Program-made: the position numbers and the translations under genes
Shown here: positions 1 through 10,142 of the stretch, piece after piece
Layout: each line of letters opens with the position of its first letter
How positions within the stretch are numbered: the first letter of the stretch is position 1
Origin: Aedes albopictus
Taxonomy: Eukaryota; Arthropoda; Insecta; Diptera; Culicidae
DNA: 64,000 nucleotides
Assembly: GCF_035046485.1 (NCBI RefSeq)
Contig: NC_085137.1
Location: forward strand, 446,528,334 to 446,592,333
Reading direction: 5' to 3'
Notes under the pieces: model-generated
The model's database searches: none
Seen by the model: the letters and a program-made list of their open reading frames with translations, nothing else
What the model was told of the DNA's origin: nothing

Positions 1-1
1 C

Positions 2-1789
2 AACTTCAAATCGAACCCTAAGAGTTTTTGGCGACACGTAAACGATCAGCGGAAGGAAACTGGATTGCCCTCTACGATGACTGATGGATTACATGAAGCC
101 GATACTACCGCCTCAATTGCCGATTTGTTCCGCTCCCAATTCAGTAGGGTATTCGTTGATGAACAGCTTAACCTGCAGGACATAGACGACGCTACCCGAA
201 ACGTTCCAAGCCTTCCTTCAGCCGCACTGCGTTTTGATATCACTAACGATGCGGTCATTACTGCTGGTAAAGAGCTGAAACCATCTACGGGATGCGGTCC
301 GGATGGTATTCCTCCGATAGTCATCAAACGTTGTGTGGACTCGCTTGCTACTCCATTGACCTGCGTGTTCAATCTTTCCATCTCTACTGGCGTTTTTCCG
401 GATTGCTGGAAGCAGTCATTTGTTTTTCCAGTTTTTAAGAAAGGCTGCAAGAGGACTGTCTCAAACTACCGGGGAATTGCTTCGTTGAGTGTCATCTCTA
501 AGCTCATGGAGAAGATAGTTCTTCAAAGGTTGGTTCAGTGTTTCTCCCATCATATCTCGCTGGACCAGCACGGATTCATGCCCAAACGATCAACGACCAC
601 AAACTTGACGTGTTTCACTTCGTATTTGATACGTCAAATAGAAAATGGGCATCAAGTGGACGCAATCTACACAGATCTATCCGCCGCTTTCGACAAAATG
701 AACCACCAAATCGCACTCGCCAAATACGAGAAATTGGGAATGAACAGCAGCTTCCTTATCTGGCTCCGTTCCTATTTAATCGGTCGTAGTATGCAGGTGA
801 AACTTGGCGATCATGTTTCTTCCCCGTTTCCAGTATCATCTGGCGTACCGCAAGGCAGTCACCTCGGTCCATTTTTGTTTTTGCTGTATATGAATGATGT
901 CAATTCGATCCTCAACTGCATGAAGCTGTCATATGCCGACGATTTGAAGCTGTATTCCACGATTAGGGAACCTCGTGATGCCGTTTTTCTTCAGCAACAA
1001 TTAGAAGCCTTTGCTACTTGGTGTTCTGTTAACCGAATGTCCCTGAATGTGTCGAAGTGCTCTGTCATTTCGTTTAGCCGCAAGAAAACAACCTTTCGCT
1101 ACGATTACGCTTTGGCAGGAGTGCAATTACATCGTGTATCGACAGTGAAGGACCTGGGGATTCTCCTTGACTCCAAAATGACATTCAAGGACCACGTTGC
1201 TTATGTCGTTGGGAAAGCATCGTCACTGCTCGGCTTCCTCTTCCGCTTTTCCAAGAAGTTCAAGGACGTTTACTGCATGAAATTGCTATACTGCTCAATC
1301 GTACGTCCTATCCTGGAATATTCGGCAGTTGTTTGGGCCCCCTACTATGATAACAGCGTACAACGAATTGAGCGTATCCAGCGAAAGTTTATTCGTTTTG
1401 CCTTACGCCACCTCAGGTGGAGGAATCAGCACGACCTACCAAGTTATGAGAGCCGTTGCCTACTTATACATTTGGAATCTCTCGCTGCAAGGCGAAATGT
1501 TGCTCAAGCATGTTTTGTCGGAGACCTCCTGCAGGGCAATATTGACTGCCCATCACTCTTGAGCATGCTGAACATCAACGCACGACGCCGGAATCTTCGA
1601 ACACACTCATTTTTACGTCTTTCTTCAGCTAGGACTAATTACGGTCAACACGAACCGATTCGTAGCATGTCCCGTGTGTTTAATAAATGTTATTTTGTTT
1701 TTGATTTTAATGTTTCACGCAAGGCAAATAAGTGTAGTTTTAAACGTGAATTATGTAAGGTACCACGGCAGTCTGTAAATGTTAGTTAA
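2..1789 (+). CDS. Non-LTR retrotransposon reverse transcriptase, 5' truncated by window edge
   Basis: This frame encodes the reverse transcriptase of a non-LTR (LINE) retrotransposon, the enzyme that copies element RNA into chromosomal DNA by target-primed reverse transcription. It is open from base 2, so the Met at 65 is internal; the residues before it (NPKSFW and following) match the usual linker between endonuclease and RT. RT motifs appear in order: GCGPDGIPP, NYRGIASLS, QHGFMPKRSTTTNL, YTDLSAAFDKMNH, SSGVPQGSHLGPFLFLLYMND, and the catalytic YADD near 938. A C-terminal region of about 250 residues follows, ending at the stop at 1787-1789. No RNase H or zinc knuckle is seen. The endonuclease would lie left of the window. 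The frame has no stop, so it is a fairly young copy. The clade is probably Jockey or CR1-like; I cannot settle this by eye. Confidence 0.9.
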   Translation, partial: NFKSNPKSFWRHVNDQRKETGLPSTMTDGLHEADTTASIADLFRSQFSRVFVDEQLNLQDIDDATRNVPSLPSAALRFDITNDAVITAGKELKPSTGCGPDGIPPIVIKRCVDSLATPLTCVFNLSISTGVFPDCWKQSFVFPVFKKGCKRTVSNYRGIASLSVISKLMEKIVLQRLVQCFSHHISLDQHGFMPKRSTTTNLTCFTSYLIRQIENGHQVDAIYTDLSAAFDKMNHQIALAKYEKLGMNSSFLIWLRSYLIGRSMQVKLGDHVSSPFPVSSGVPQGSHLGPFLFLLYMNDVNSILNCMKLSYADDLKLYSTIREPRDAVFLQQQLEAFATWCSVNRMSLNVSKCSVISFSRKKTTFRYDYALAGVQLHRVSTVKDLGILLDSKMTFKDHVAYVVGKASSLLGFLFRFSKKFKDVYCMKLLYCSIVRPILEYSAVVWAPYYDNSVQRIERIQRKFIRFALRHLRWRNQHDLPSYESRCLLIHLESLAARRNVAQACFVGDLLQGNIDCPSLLSMLNINARRRNLRTHSFLRLSSARTNYGQHEPIRSMSRVFNKCYFVFDFNVSRKANKCSFKRELCKVPRQSVNVS

Positions 1790-1852
1790 GTGTCATTGGG
1801 GTGATTTGTATTACCTGTTGACTTTATGTAAATAAATAAATAAATAAATAAG
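1790..1852 (+). repeat. LINE 3' UTR and terminal TAAA repeats
   Basis: A short 3' UTR follows the RT stop and ends in about five TAAA units (1828-1851). Simple-repeat tails of this kind mark the 3' end of several non-LTR retrotransposon groups. It therefore fixes the right boundary of the element whose RT lies at 2-1789. Confidence 0.75.
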
Positions 1853-3314
1853 AACCTTTGGAATAACCTGAAGATTTTTTTTTGAGAAATTTCAAGTTAA
1901 ACTTTAGGAGAAATCCCAAAGAAAAACAATGGTTCAGGAGGAATTATTTTCAGATATGTTTGAGGTCGTACATGATAGAATAGAAGCTTGATCTTATGTA
2001 GAAATCCTTGAAGGATTTTTCTTAAGAATCCCTTAGGGCAAAACTGGAAGCATTTCCTCATATTGTTGGTTTTTGATTTTTTATTCAATAACGAGGCAAT
2101 ATTTGCAAAATCGGTTTTCGTACACATGTAGAGTATGGATCAAGGTATCTTTTGAATATTTTTTTTCGTGGTGGAAAATGTTTTCCATTTTTGCAGGAAC
2201 CATTTTTTGTGAACTTTTGTTTAACCCTTTGGAGCCGGAGGGTTATATATGACCCCAACATAAAATCGGTTGTATAAATTCACACATTTATTAAAACAGA
2301 ACACTGTCTTTGACAAAGTTTTTACAAATTTAGTCCTCTATTAAGGAAAAATGAGAATATATGTATTTAATATTTTATTGATAACCTAGAACATCCTGAA
2401 CACCATGAAGTTTTGAGAAATGAAATAATTGACATACCAGTTGTTCTAAAGGCTGAATTTGGACATGGGTTACACTTGTATGTATTAATTTAACCTTCGT
2501 CAAGTGCATCAAAAGGTATTTTATAGTCTGGGAAGTACTAAGTGTTCCAAATGTCCTATAGTGAATTCCTTCAAATCTACAAGAATAATTTTATGTATTT
2601 TCGCAATAAATGATAGCGTAATCTACTGGGATCCGTAATGCTCTTGAAGTCTATAATGTCATCAGTGTTTGGACGAAAAAGTGATCAGTGAACCACTCGG
2701 TAGTTTTTCTTCCCTTCTGTTGGTTCTGTTTCAATTACCAAGCGGTGTATGTTCTCTCGTCGAGTCGCATGGTTCACGAAGGAACACAAAAAAGATACTC
2801 CGATATATACAAGCTGCGGCGATGAGCGGGCATCGCTAAGTGTAACACTTACCGATGATCTCTCATCGTTGGCTTGGGGCAACTGTGAATAATCGTTATT
2901 TTCATCAGTATTTAATGCGTTTTCGCTTTAAAAACGTGAACTACTATTTAATTCAACTGTATTCATGACGTAGGAGGTTGTGTAGTCACAATAAAAAAAG
3001 AATTATGGCAATAAAATATTCTTACCGAATGCATCGCTTTCATTAGCATCATCGAGCATCCTCTCTCTTGATTGCGCTCTCGTATCAAACCGGACAAGAG
3101 AATGAACAGAATTTCGAGGAGCGATCCCGAGCATGTTGGTTCACGAAATGTTACATTCACGAATGTATCACTTGCTGAGCATGGACCATTCAGTGGTTCG
3201 CGATAAAAATCCACACACTGAATGTCATTTATAGACACTATAGGGAGATTCAGGACAGTCAAACTACCTCGAAATTCAGAACTTCAGGTCTGCACTCGTA
3301 ACAGTAGCCATATC
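1853..3314. other. Unassigned intergenic DNA
   Basis: This low-GC stretch has no convincing gene. The part at 2650-3270 is less AT-rich and may be an old element fragment or non-coding single-copy DNA. The short frames on either strand show no recognisable domain. Confidence 0.4.
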
Positions 3315-3322
3315 TGTTATAC

Positions 3323-3663
3323 CATAGGTTCCCAAACTTTTAGGTGCGCGACCCCCTTTTTCCAGCAGACGTACTTTTCGTGACCCACCATAGAAATTCC
3401 CTCATTTGTTGTCTGTTACAGTAAAATACCCAGATAACCAGTAATCGTATAAGATGTTGCAAAAGATGATAAAATGGAGACCATATGCGTGCATGCCTCC
3501 ATTTAGGCGCATGTAAAATGTACGCATATCGCCTCCACTTTAACATCTTATGCAACATCTTATACGATCACTGGTTGACTGGGTATTCGACTGTCCCTTG
3601 CGACCCCCGGATGAAGGCCGCGACCCCCTTAGGGGGTCGCGACCCACAGTTTGGGAAACCATG
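3323..3663. mobile_element. hAT-type foldback MITE with 8 bp target duplication
   Basis: The element starts CATAGGTTCCCAAACT and its right end, reverse-complemented, reads CATGGTTTCCCAAACT. It is flanked by exact 8 bp copies of TGTTATAC (3315-3322 and 3664-3671). An 8 bp duplication and this kind of terminus are typical of hAT DNA transposons. The inside is also largely palindromic (arms near 3420-3455 and 3545-3595 pair), and it encodes no transposase. It is therefore a non-autonomous element moved in trans. Confidence 0.88.
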
Positions 3664-3930
3664 TGTTATACTGAGTAACGTTACATAACCAACCGCAGTT
3701 ACTGGGCCAATCTAAAGACTACTAGATATAAATATGAACCTTTGGGATATTGGTTTCAGTCCTTATTAGACCTTTTTCAAGGATTCGAAAGAGTAGTTGT
3801 TTTTGCCTTTCTCGTACACTAACTGTACTGGAAAGGCTATATGTTCACTCCAAAAATGACTTTTTGGTAAGAGGCCCGGAGATTCGAGTCACATATACCA
3901 ATCAACTCAGCTCGACGAATTGAGGTGATG

Positions 3931-3988
3931 TCTGTGTGTGTGTATGTGTGTGTGTATGTGTGTGTGTATGTGTGTGTGTGTATGTGTA
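3931..3988. repeat. GT-rich microsatellite
   Basis: A run of TGTG broken regularly by TATG, about 58 bp long. It sits just ahead of the 154 bp satellite. Confidence 0.9.
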
Positions 3989-4129
3989 CAAACGAACTCA
4001 CGTCACTTTTCGGCAGTAAATCTCAACCGATTTTAATGACCGACGGATCATTCGACGCGGAATCTGGTCCCATTGTTTGCTATTGAAAATGGTTCGGATC
4101 GGTCCAGCCGTTCCGGAATTATGGCCATT

Positions 4130-5400
4130 TAGGTGTTCCGGATCGGTACCCCAGGAAGGGGCTAGATATGAAAATGCAACAAACCCACGCATGCGACACA
4201 TCAAACCACGGCATTTTCGATAATATGAAGAACGGTAAGCAAGAAATAGTCTCAGACCATATCTGAACCGGTAATGTTCCGGAACCGGTTCCGAAGGTCC
4301 CACCAGAAGTGGCCAAATATAAAATTGAACCAAACCCATACATGCGACCCATCAAATCGCAGCTTTTTCAATAACCTGATGAACGGTTAACAGGAAAATA
4401 GTCTCAGATCATATCTGAACCGGTAGTGTTCCTGAACCGGTTCCGGGCGTCCCGCCGGAAGTGGCCAAATATAAAAATGAAACAAACCCATGCAAGCGAC
4501 ACGTCAAATCGCTCCCCTTGCGATAACCTGATGAACGGTTAGCAAGAAAATGGTCTCAGATCACATAAGAAACTACCGGTGTTCCAAAACCGGTTCCGGA
4601 GGTCCCGCCGGAAGTGGCCAAATATAACAGTGAAGCAAACCCAGGCATGCGACACATCAAGTCGCGGCTTTTTCAATAACTTGATGAATGATAAGCAAGA
4701 AAATAGTCTCAGACAACCTAAGATTCTACCGGTAGTGTTCCGGAACCGGTTCCGTATGTCCCGCCAGATGTGGCCAAATATAAAAGTGAACCGAACCCAT
4801 GCATGCGACACTTTAAATCGCGGCTCCTTAGGCGACCTGATGAATGATTAGTAAAAAATAGTTTTAGACCATATTTGAGACAACCGGTGGGGTTCCGGAA
4901 CCGGTTCCGAGTTCCCTCCGGAAGTGGCCAAATATTTTTTTTCTTTATTAACGAGATTTTTAACTCGAAGCTAGTTCATCTCGGGATCCTTCCCTTCCCT
5001 TCCGAAGGAAGAACCTACGTTTTGTGAATATGTCGGGAGTGGGATTCGATACCAGGCCCTTGGCATGATAGTCTTGTGTTCTAACCATCAAACCAGGCCC
5101 GCTCCACCGCCAAATATTTAAGTGAACCAAACACATGCATGCGACACATCAAATCGCGGCTCCTTAGGTAACCTGATGAACGGTTAGCAAGAAAATAGTT
5201 TCAGACCATATTTGGGACAACCGATGGTGTTCCGAAACCGGTTCCGAGTGTTCCGCTGAAGTGGCCAAATATAAAAGCGAACCAAACCCATGCATGCGAC
5301 ACGTCAAATCGCGGATTTTCCGATAACCTGTTGAACGGTAAGCAAGAAAATAGTCTCAGACCACATAAGAAACTACCGGTAGTATTCCAAAACTAGCGTT
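4130..5400. repeat. Satellite of about 154 bp units
   Basis: The marker GTGGCCAAAT recurs near 4309, 4461, 4614, 4770, 4925 and 5261. Spacings are 152-156 bp; the last is also about 154 bp once the SINE at 4938-5108 and its duplicated target are subtracted. Each unit carries CATGCGACAC, ATCAAATCGCGGC, a GATGAACGGT segment, and the palindromic GAACCGGTTCCG. Units are diverged by several percent to 15 percent by eye. Confidence 0.88.
4938..5108 (-). mobile_element. tRNA-derived SINE inserted in satellite
   Basis: On the minus strand the element begins with a tRNA-like head: a box A-like GGTTTGATGGTTAG and a box B-like GGTATCGAATCCC, the internal promoter elements used by RNA polymerase III. 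It ends in an A-rich tail, seen as a T run at 4935-4942. Direct repeats GCCAAATATTT flank it (4927-4937 and 5109-5119), and removing it restores the satellite unit. A second copy lies at 9211-9390. Confidence 0.85.
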
Positions 5401-8400
5401 TGGTGCTTCGTCAGAATTCAAAAGTGAGAAAAATTAAAGCAAGCGATAGATATCTTGACAAAATTAAGACGATCTCATCACAGAACAGATGTGATCTTCG
5501 AACAAATTTGAAGTTTTGAGTTGGAAGTCGTGAAATTGTCACTTGGAGAACTAGATTGGAATGAATTTCCATGGGCAAATGAAAAATCATCAATGCGTGC
5601 TACGTCGCCTCCCTATGCTCGCTGTAGGAAAAAGCTTGACTTCCCCCACCAGGTTCGCTAGTGTTGAGCTATCAAACGAGCAATGCTTTTCGTAAAGAAG
5701 ATTCACCCCCGTGATCTCATCCAATCACACCATTTCAGATTCCTGAGGTGTAATAATGCAGAAGGATGGGTCAATGTTGTGCACGCCTTGTCCGAGTGGT
5801 CACCGGGACTTTTAGTCATGGATGCGCGACGACGACTTCCAAACGAGCGGAATCTTCTAACTTACTTCTCACAAGGTAGTGTTATCTTAGTAACGACTCG
5901 AAAACGCTACTGTAAAACTCCACCACACTTTATTGAAAAAAGAACAACATATATATATAGCCTTAAAAGCAACATCCCATTCTCCCCACTTAAGCTAGGT
6001 ACAACTTCATTCTCTTTCGCGTCTAAAATGACTGCGTAAAATTTTTGTGCGACTGGTTGCTCCCTCACGCACTGTAATGTGGTTGAAAGTTGAATGGCAT
6101 TCAGTATGAAAAATTTCGGTTACTTGCATGTTTTTGTCAAATTTTACATGTATCTTGTAGCCAACGATAATAAAATATAGCGTGTGTAGAAGTGTGTAGA
6201 AAATACTTTGTCGAAAATCGTTAAGGTATCTGTGTTTGTGAAAAAGTTGCATCGTCTTGGTCGTTGATCGGCCTCCAGTGATAGTGAAGGAGGTCAAGCT
6301 GTCAACTGAGAGGTCTGATATTTTTCAGCTCTGCATATACGTTGAACATAACGTCGGAATATGTGCCATCAATAAGTTTAAAGTCAATTCAATGATGGCT
6401 CTGATAAAATTCTAAGTAAAGTATTCTCATGATTCAGGAACATTTCAGCTCACGTCAACGGAAACGTCATGAATACATATTTGACGAGAAAGGCACTATC
6501 ACCACTAGGTGGATCAATCCGGGTTTTTCATTATCGTGTTTGCTTGAATTGTTAACCGTCATTTGTGTTTAGTTTTCTCGAACTGTTTTTACTTTTAGAA
6601 AACTAGTTTAAAAATTTAAAATTGGAATTCATTCCACTGTGTGTCGCACTGGCGCAATTTTCAAACTGACCGTCTTCATTATCCGTTTCACATAAAGTTT
6701 GGGAGTCGGGATATCGATTCCCACCGGAGCACGTGGATTTTTTTTCGCAATTCAAATCTTAATTCATTAATCAATTACGTGTTTCTGGTATGTACATGGA
6801 AAACAAAGCATCTTAACATGTGCTCCCAAGTAATTTTGTATATTCTACACGACAGGCATAAAAACGAGTACAGAGTATTGCCCGTTGTGAAAATTTATAG
6901 ATTCCGACGAAAATAAATGATTAGGCTCATTTTCAGCATGGGTGCGTTATAAATGTTCGTTTACAATGCAATACTATCACCAAATGTGTACCTAACAACA
7001 CAGCGTAAAATATTTACCAGGACGCGGTCTGGTTTTATATCTGTGGGCCCACGCAAGAAAAATCCACGCAACTAATTTTCGCGCAGGAGTTTAAACAGGT
7101 GGAATCTCCGCAATAATGCTTCGTATTTTTTAGATAGGTTTGAAAATATTGCCGTAAAGGAATCCAACCTTCCATATCAATATATTGATTGAGTAATCAT
7201 TTTTATGATCAACAGTAGTTGCGGTTCACATGCCCTCAAGGGTATAGCCCGCGCCGCACCATTCCAGAAATGATTGCGCAATCAACACGACGACGGTGCA
7301 GCACTATCCCGCCAACTTCTTTTGAACCGGGAAGCCAAGAGTCATCAATTGCTTCCCATATATCGGAGACGATCGAAGATGTCTGTCTTCCTTGTGGTAA
7401 CGACGCAAAGTCGGGCATCATTGCCGGGTTTACCGGTTCGCGGATACGACGATCAGACCAAAGAGCAAAATGAGGGCACAAGGGGGACAAAACTCGGCGC
7501 TCGATGCCTCCGACCGGCTGACTCTGGCTGGTATCGAGATGATACAGAGCTGGAGCCTGGAGTCTGAAAAGTTCAAAGACCTTCCCGTGTGTGGTTGTTG
7601 GTTGGTTACGTACAAAGTGGATCGGATCGGATGAATGCGATCGGCGCGCGGCAGGAGATTTCTAGTTTCAGTTTGTTGGTTTAAGTGGTTGGCTTTGGTG
7701 TTGATATTGGCTGAAATCGGCTGGGTGGTATCAAAGGAAGAGATGCAAATCACGTGGTGTCGTTATGTAAAAGATTTGGAAGGGTGACGCAAAATATCAG
7801 ATGTATGTGAAATTTGACGGATATACATTAAACCCGAGATACATTTATTTTTAGATGTTGTGATCATGAGAAGGTGGGATCGATGATTATTTATGACGTG
7901 AATTCGAATTTGTTTGTGGGCTAAAAACTTATTACGAATTTAGCTTATACATACTGAATTATGATGGATTCCTAATATCTATATATTCACACCCCTCCAC
8001 GTTGAGTTTCTTGAAAACATCAATTGAAAAGTAAGTCTTTTCATCGTGTTTGATTTAGTTTGATATCGTAATTTGCAATAATAAAGCTGGAGGATCGGTA
8101 TCCGTTTGCATTCAATGTATCACGAAGGCTTGCTATTGCCGGTACCTACCAGCCGTCAGGTTGCTCTCGCCCATAATTCAAACTTTCGCCTTCCAGACCT
8201 TCTCAGTCAAAGCCGAATCACGCAGTAGCATAAACGACTATGAAAAGGGCAGAACACTTGAACTGTTTTTGTTTTTTGCTTCCTCAAACTCGGATGACTA
8301 GTGGATGACCACATCGCGGGTTTACTTTTTCCATGCCGAACAATTTTAGCTACGTGCGCTCACATGGCTCAATGATTTCGGTGAATGCATTCCACCGGCA

Positions 8401-9190
8401 AACCCGACAGTCAGACAAACAGTCGTGGAATTCGTCGCGGTTTGGAAACGGATGCATAAATTTACTGCGAAATGCGAAGCTGGGTCGATTCACTTTTTTT
8501 GCGTGCGAGGTCGCTATTTCGGACATTTTTCGGTCCATTTTCACTTGATGCCTGGAAATGGAATAAGCGCATGGGTTCATCATCGTCGTCGTCGTCAGTT
8601 TGGACCGGAAAGTGGGCAGTAAGGCCAGTTTCCGGATCAATCATGCCGGTATGGTGCCGGAATGCAGGTAAGGTGGATTTAGAAATTGAGATGCTTTCGT
8701 CTAGTTTGATGAATTCACAGGTAGCGACACATACAGGAACGATTGGATTCGAGCTTGAGGAAAGAGTCAGTAGCTTTGTAAATAGGGTATTGGTTCCCTT
8801 ATTAAGCATGTGGCTCCCATTTTCATCCCACGAAAAACAAAGGATTGAAGCGCTGTTTGTTTTGTTTCTTATTTTTGTATTTTTTGTTAGAAGTGAGCAC
8901 CCATGAAAATAAAAAGAACGGAGTCAATCGGTGCCGTAATCGCTTGTTTTCGAATAGGATGAATATGGGAGCGTGAGATTACTGATGGCACACATACCCT
9001 ACCTACAGAGTTTTTGCGGTGTCCCTTATAGGTGCTGTTTTTGTCCATTTACCTGAAATGAAATAATAAAAAGTTAATATTATGAAATACAACTAATCTT
9101 TAAATTGTTAACTCTTTGAAATAAAGGATTTATAGGGACACTGTGCCACGAATAACATTATTTCACTTATTTTGTGTTACATCACAGTTA
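5400..9190. other. Unassigned DNA with no supported gene
   Basis: No frame here has a recognisable domain. The segments at 5640-5900, 7220-7620 and 8330-8700 are less AT-rich and have overlapping frames on both strands, which could reflect conserved non-coding DNA, old exons or chance. An AT-rich tract lies near 7800-8050. Comparison with related genomes would be needed to say more. Confidence 0.35.
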
Positions 9191-9193
9191 TTG

Positions 9194-9655
9194 CCGGGCC
9201 CGTTGCGTAGTTTTTTTTTTATCTCTATTAACGAGATTTTTAGCCCTAGGCTAGTTCATCTCGGGACCCACGCTTTACTTCCCTTCCGAAGGAAGAACTC
9301 ACATTTTGCGAGTTTGTTGGGAGTGGGATTCGATCCCAGGTCCTCGGCGTGATGGTCAAGTGTTTTAACCATCACACCAGGTCCGCTCCCCCCGTTGCGT
9401 AGTGGCTACACGTTTAATTCATAAGTGGCTGATCATGGGTTCGATCCGGCACTTGCAATTTTTCGTTAGTTGCTCTTCCCGCCGAGAGCGGCTGGCTCCT
9501 GACCCTCTACAGAGCATATGTTCCAACGGACCCGTAAACCTGGATGTCGGCTAACGACAACTCATAATGGACCCCCAATCGGACTGGAAAAGGAACAAGA
9601 GCCACACATCAACATCCTCGTGCTCATCATTCTACCATGGAAAAAAAATCATAGT
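9194..9655 (+). mobile_element. tRNA-derived SINE, split by a second SINE
   Basis: The tRNA-like head reads across 9194-9210 and 9403-9465, with box A-like TAGTGGCTACACG and box B-like GGGTTCGATCC. A tRNA-unrelated body follows and ends in an A-rich stretch near 9640-9650. The head is interrupted by the minus-strand SINE at 9211-9390. A related head, reverse-oriented, is at 18425-18512. Both share the segment CACTTGCAATTTTTCGT. Confidence 0.7.
9211..9390 (-). mobile_element. tRNA-derived SINE nested in another SINE
   Basis: This is the same family as 4938-5108: poly-T start (poly-A tail on the minus strand), the shared body segment CTAGTTCATCTCGGGA, and the box B region GGATCGAATCCC. It is flanked by exact 12 bp direct repeats CCCGTTGCGTAG (9199-9210 and 9391-9402), the signature of target-primed insertion. 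It interrupts the head of the plus-strand SINE. Confidence 0.9.
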
Positions 9656-10137
9656 TATTATCAGGTGGTGCGTTAGGACCTGGTATTCACGGCATTTTTG
9701 GAGGATTTGCCGTACGGTGAAGATCTGGTCCGTTGTCGACCGGCCGTCGATGAAACCGGCTTGGTAACATCCCACGAACTCATTCGTTTTAGGTGACAGA
9801 CGACGGAAGATGTTCTGGGATAGCATTTTGTAGGCGGCATTCAAAATGGTGATAGCTCAAAAGTTCTTACATATTAACTTGTCACCATTCTTGTATATAG
9901 GACAGATTATCCCTTCCTTCCACTCCTCCGGTAGCTGTTCGGTTTCCCAGATCTTGACAACTAACTGGTGCAGACAGGTGGCCAGCTTTTCCGGGCCCAT
10001 CTTGATGAGTTCTGCTGCGATACCGTCCTTGCCAGCCGCTTTGTTGTTTTTGAGCTGGTGAATGGCATCCTTAACGTCCCTTAGCGTGGGAGTTGGTTCG
10101 TTCCCGTCATCTGCTGCACCAATATAGTCATTTCCTC
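9655..10137 (-). pseudogene. LINE reverse transcriptase fragment (RT half)
   Basis: The minus strand encodes RT fingers and palm sequence: LKNNKAAGKDGI, EELPEEWKEG-like, ICPIYKNGDK, then after a short break LNAAYKMLSQ and YQAGFIDGRSTTDQIF. These are standard non-LTR RT motifs 0-3. Frameshifts and stops break the frame, and the sequence ends near 9655 before the catalytic YADD region, at the SINE. It is the 3' continuation of the LINE at 12127-13280, from which it is separated by the foldback element at 10143-12126. The family is RTE-like by eye; this is tentative. Confidence 0.85.
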
Positions 10138-10142
10138 CACTG

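Larger units (their letters stand above)
3805..6494. mobile_element. Possible DNA element with internal satellite
   Basis: GCCTTTCTCGT at 3805-3815 is matched by its reverse complement ACGAGAAAGGC at 6484-6494, which could be the terminal inverted repeats of one element of about 2.7 kb. Inside lie a GT microsatellite (3931-3988), a block of tandem units (4000-5400), an inserted SINE, and unassigned DNA at 5400-6480. No transposase frame is present. I could not find a clear target duplication, so the two ends may belong to separate repeats. Confidence 0.4.
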
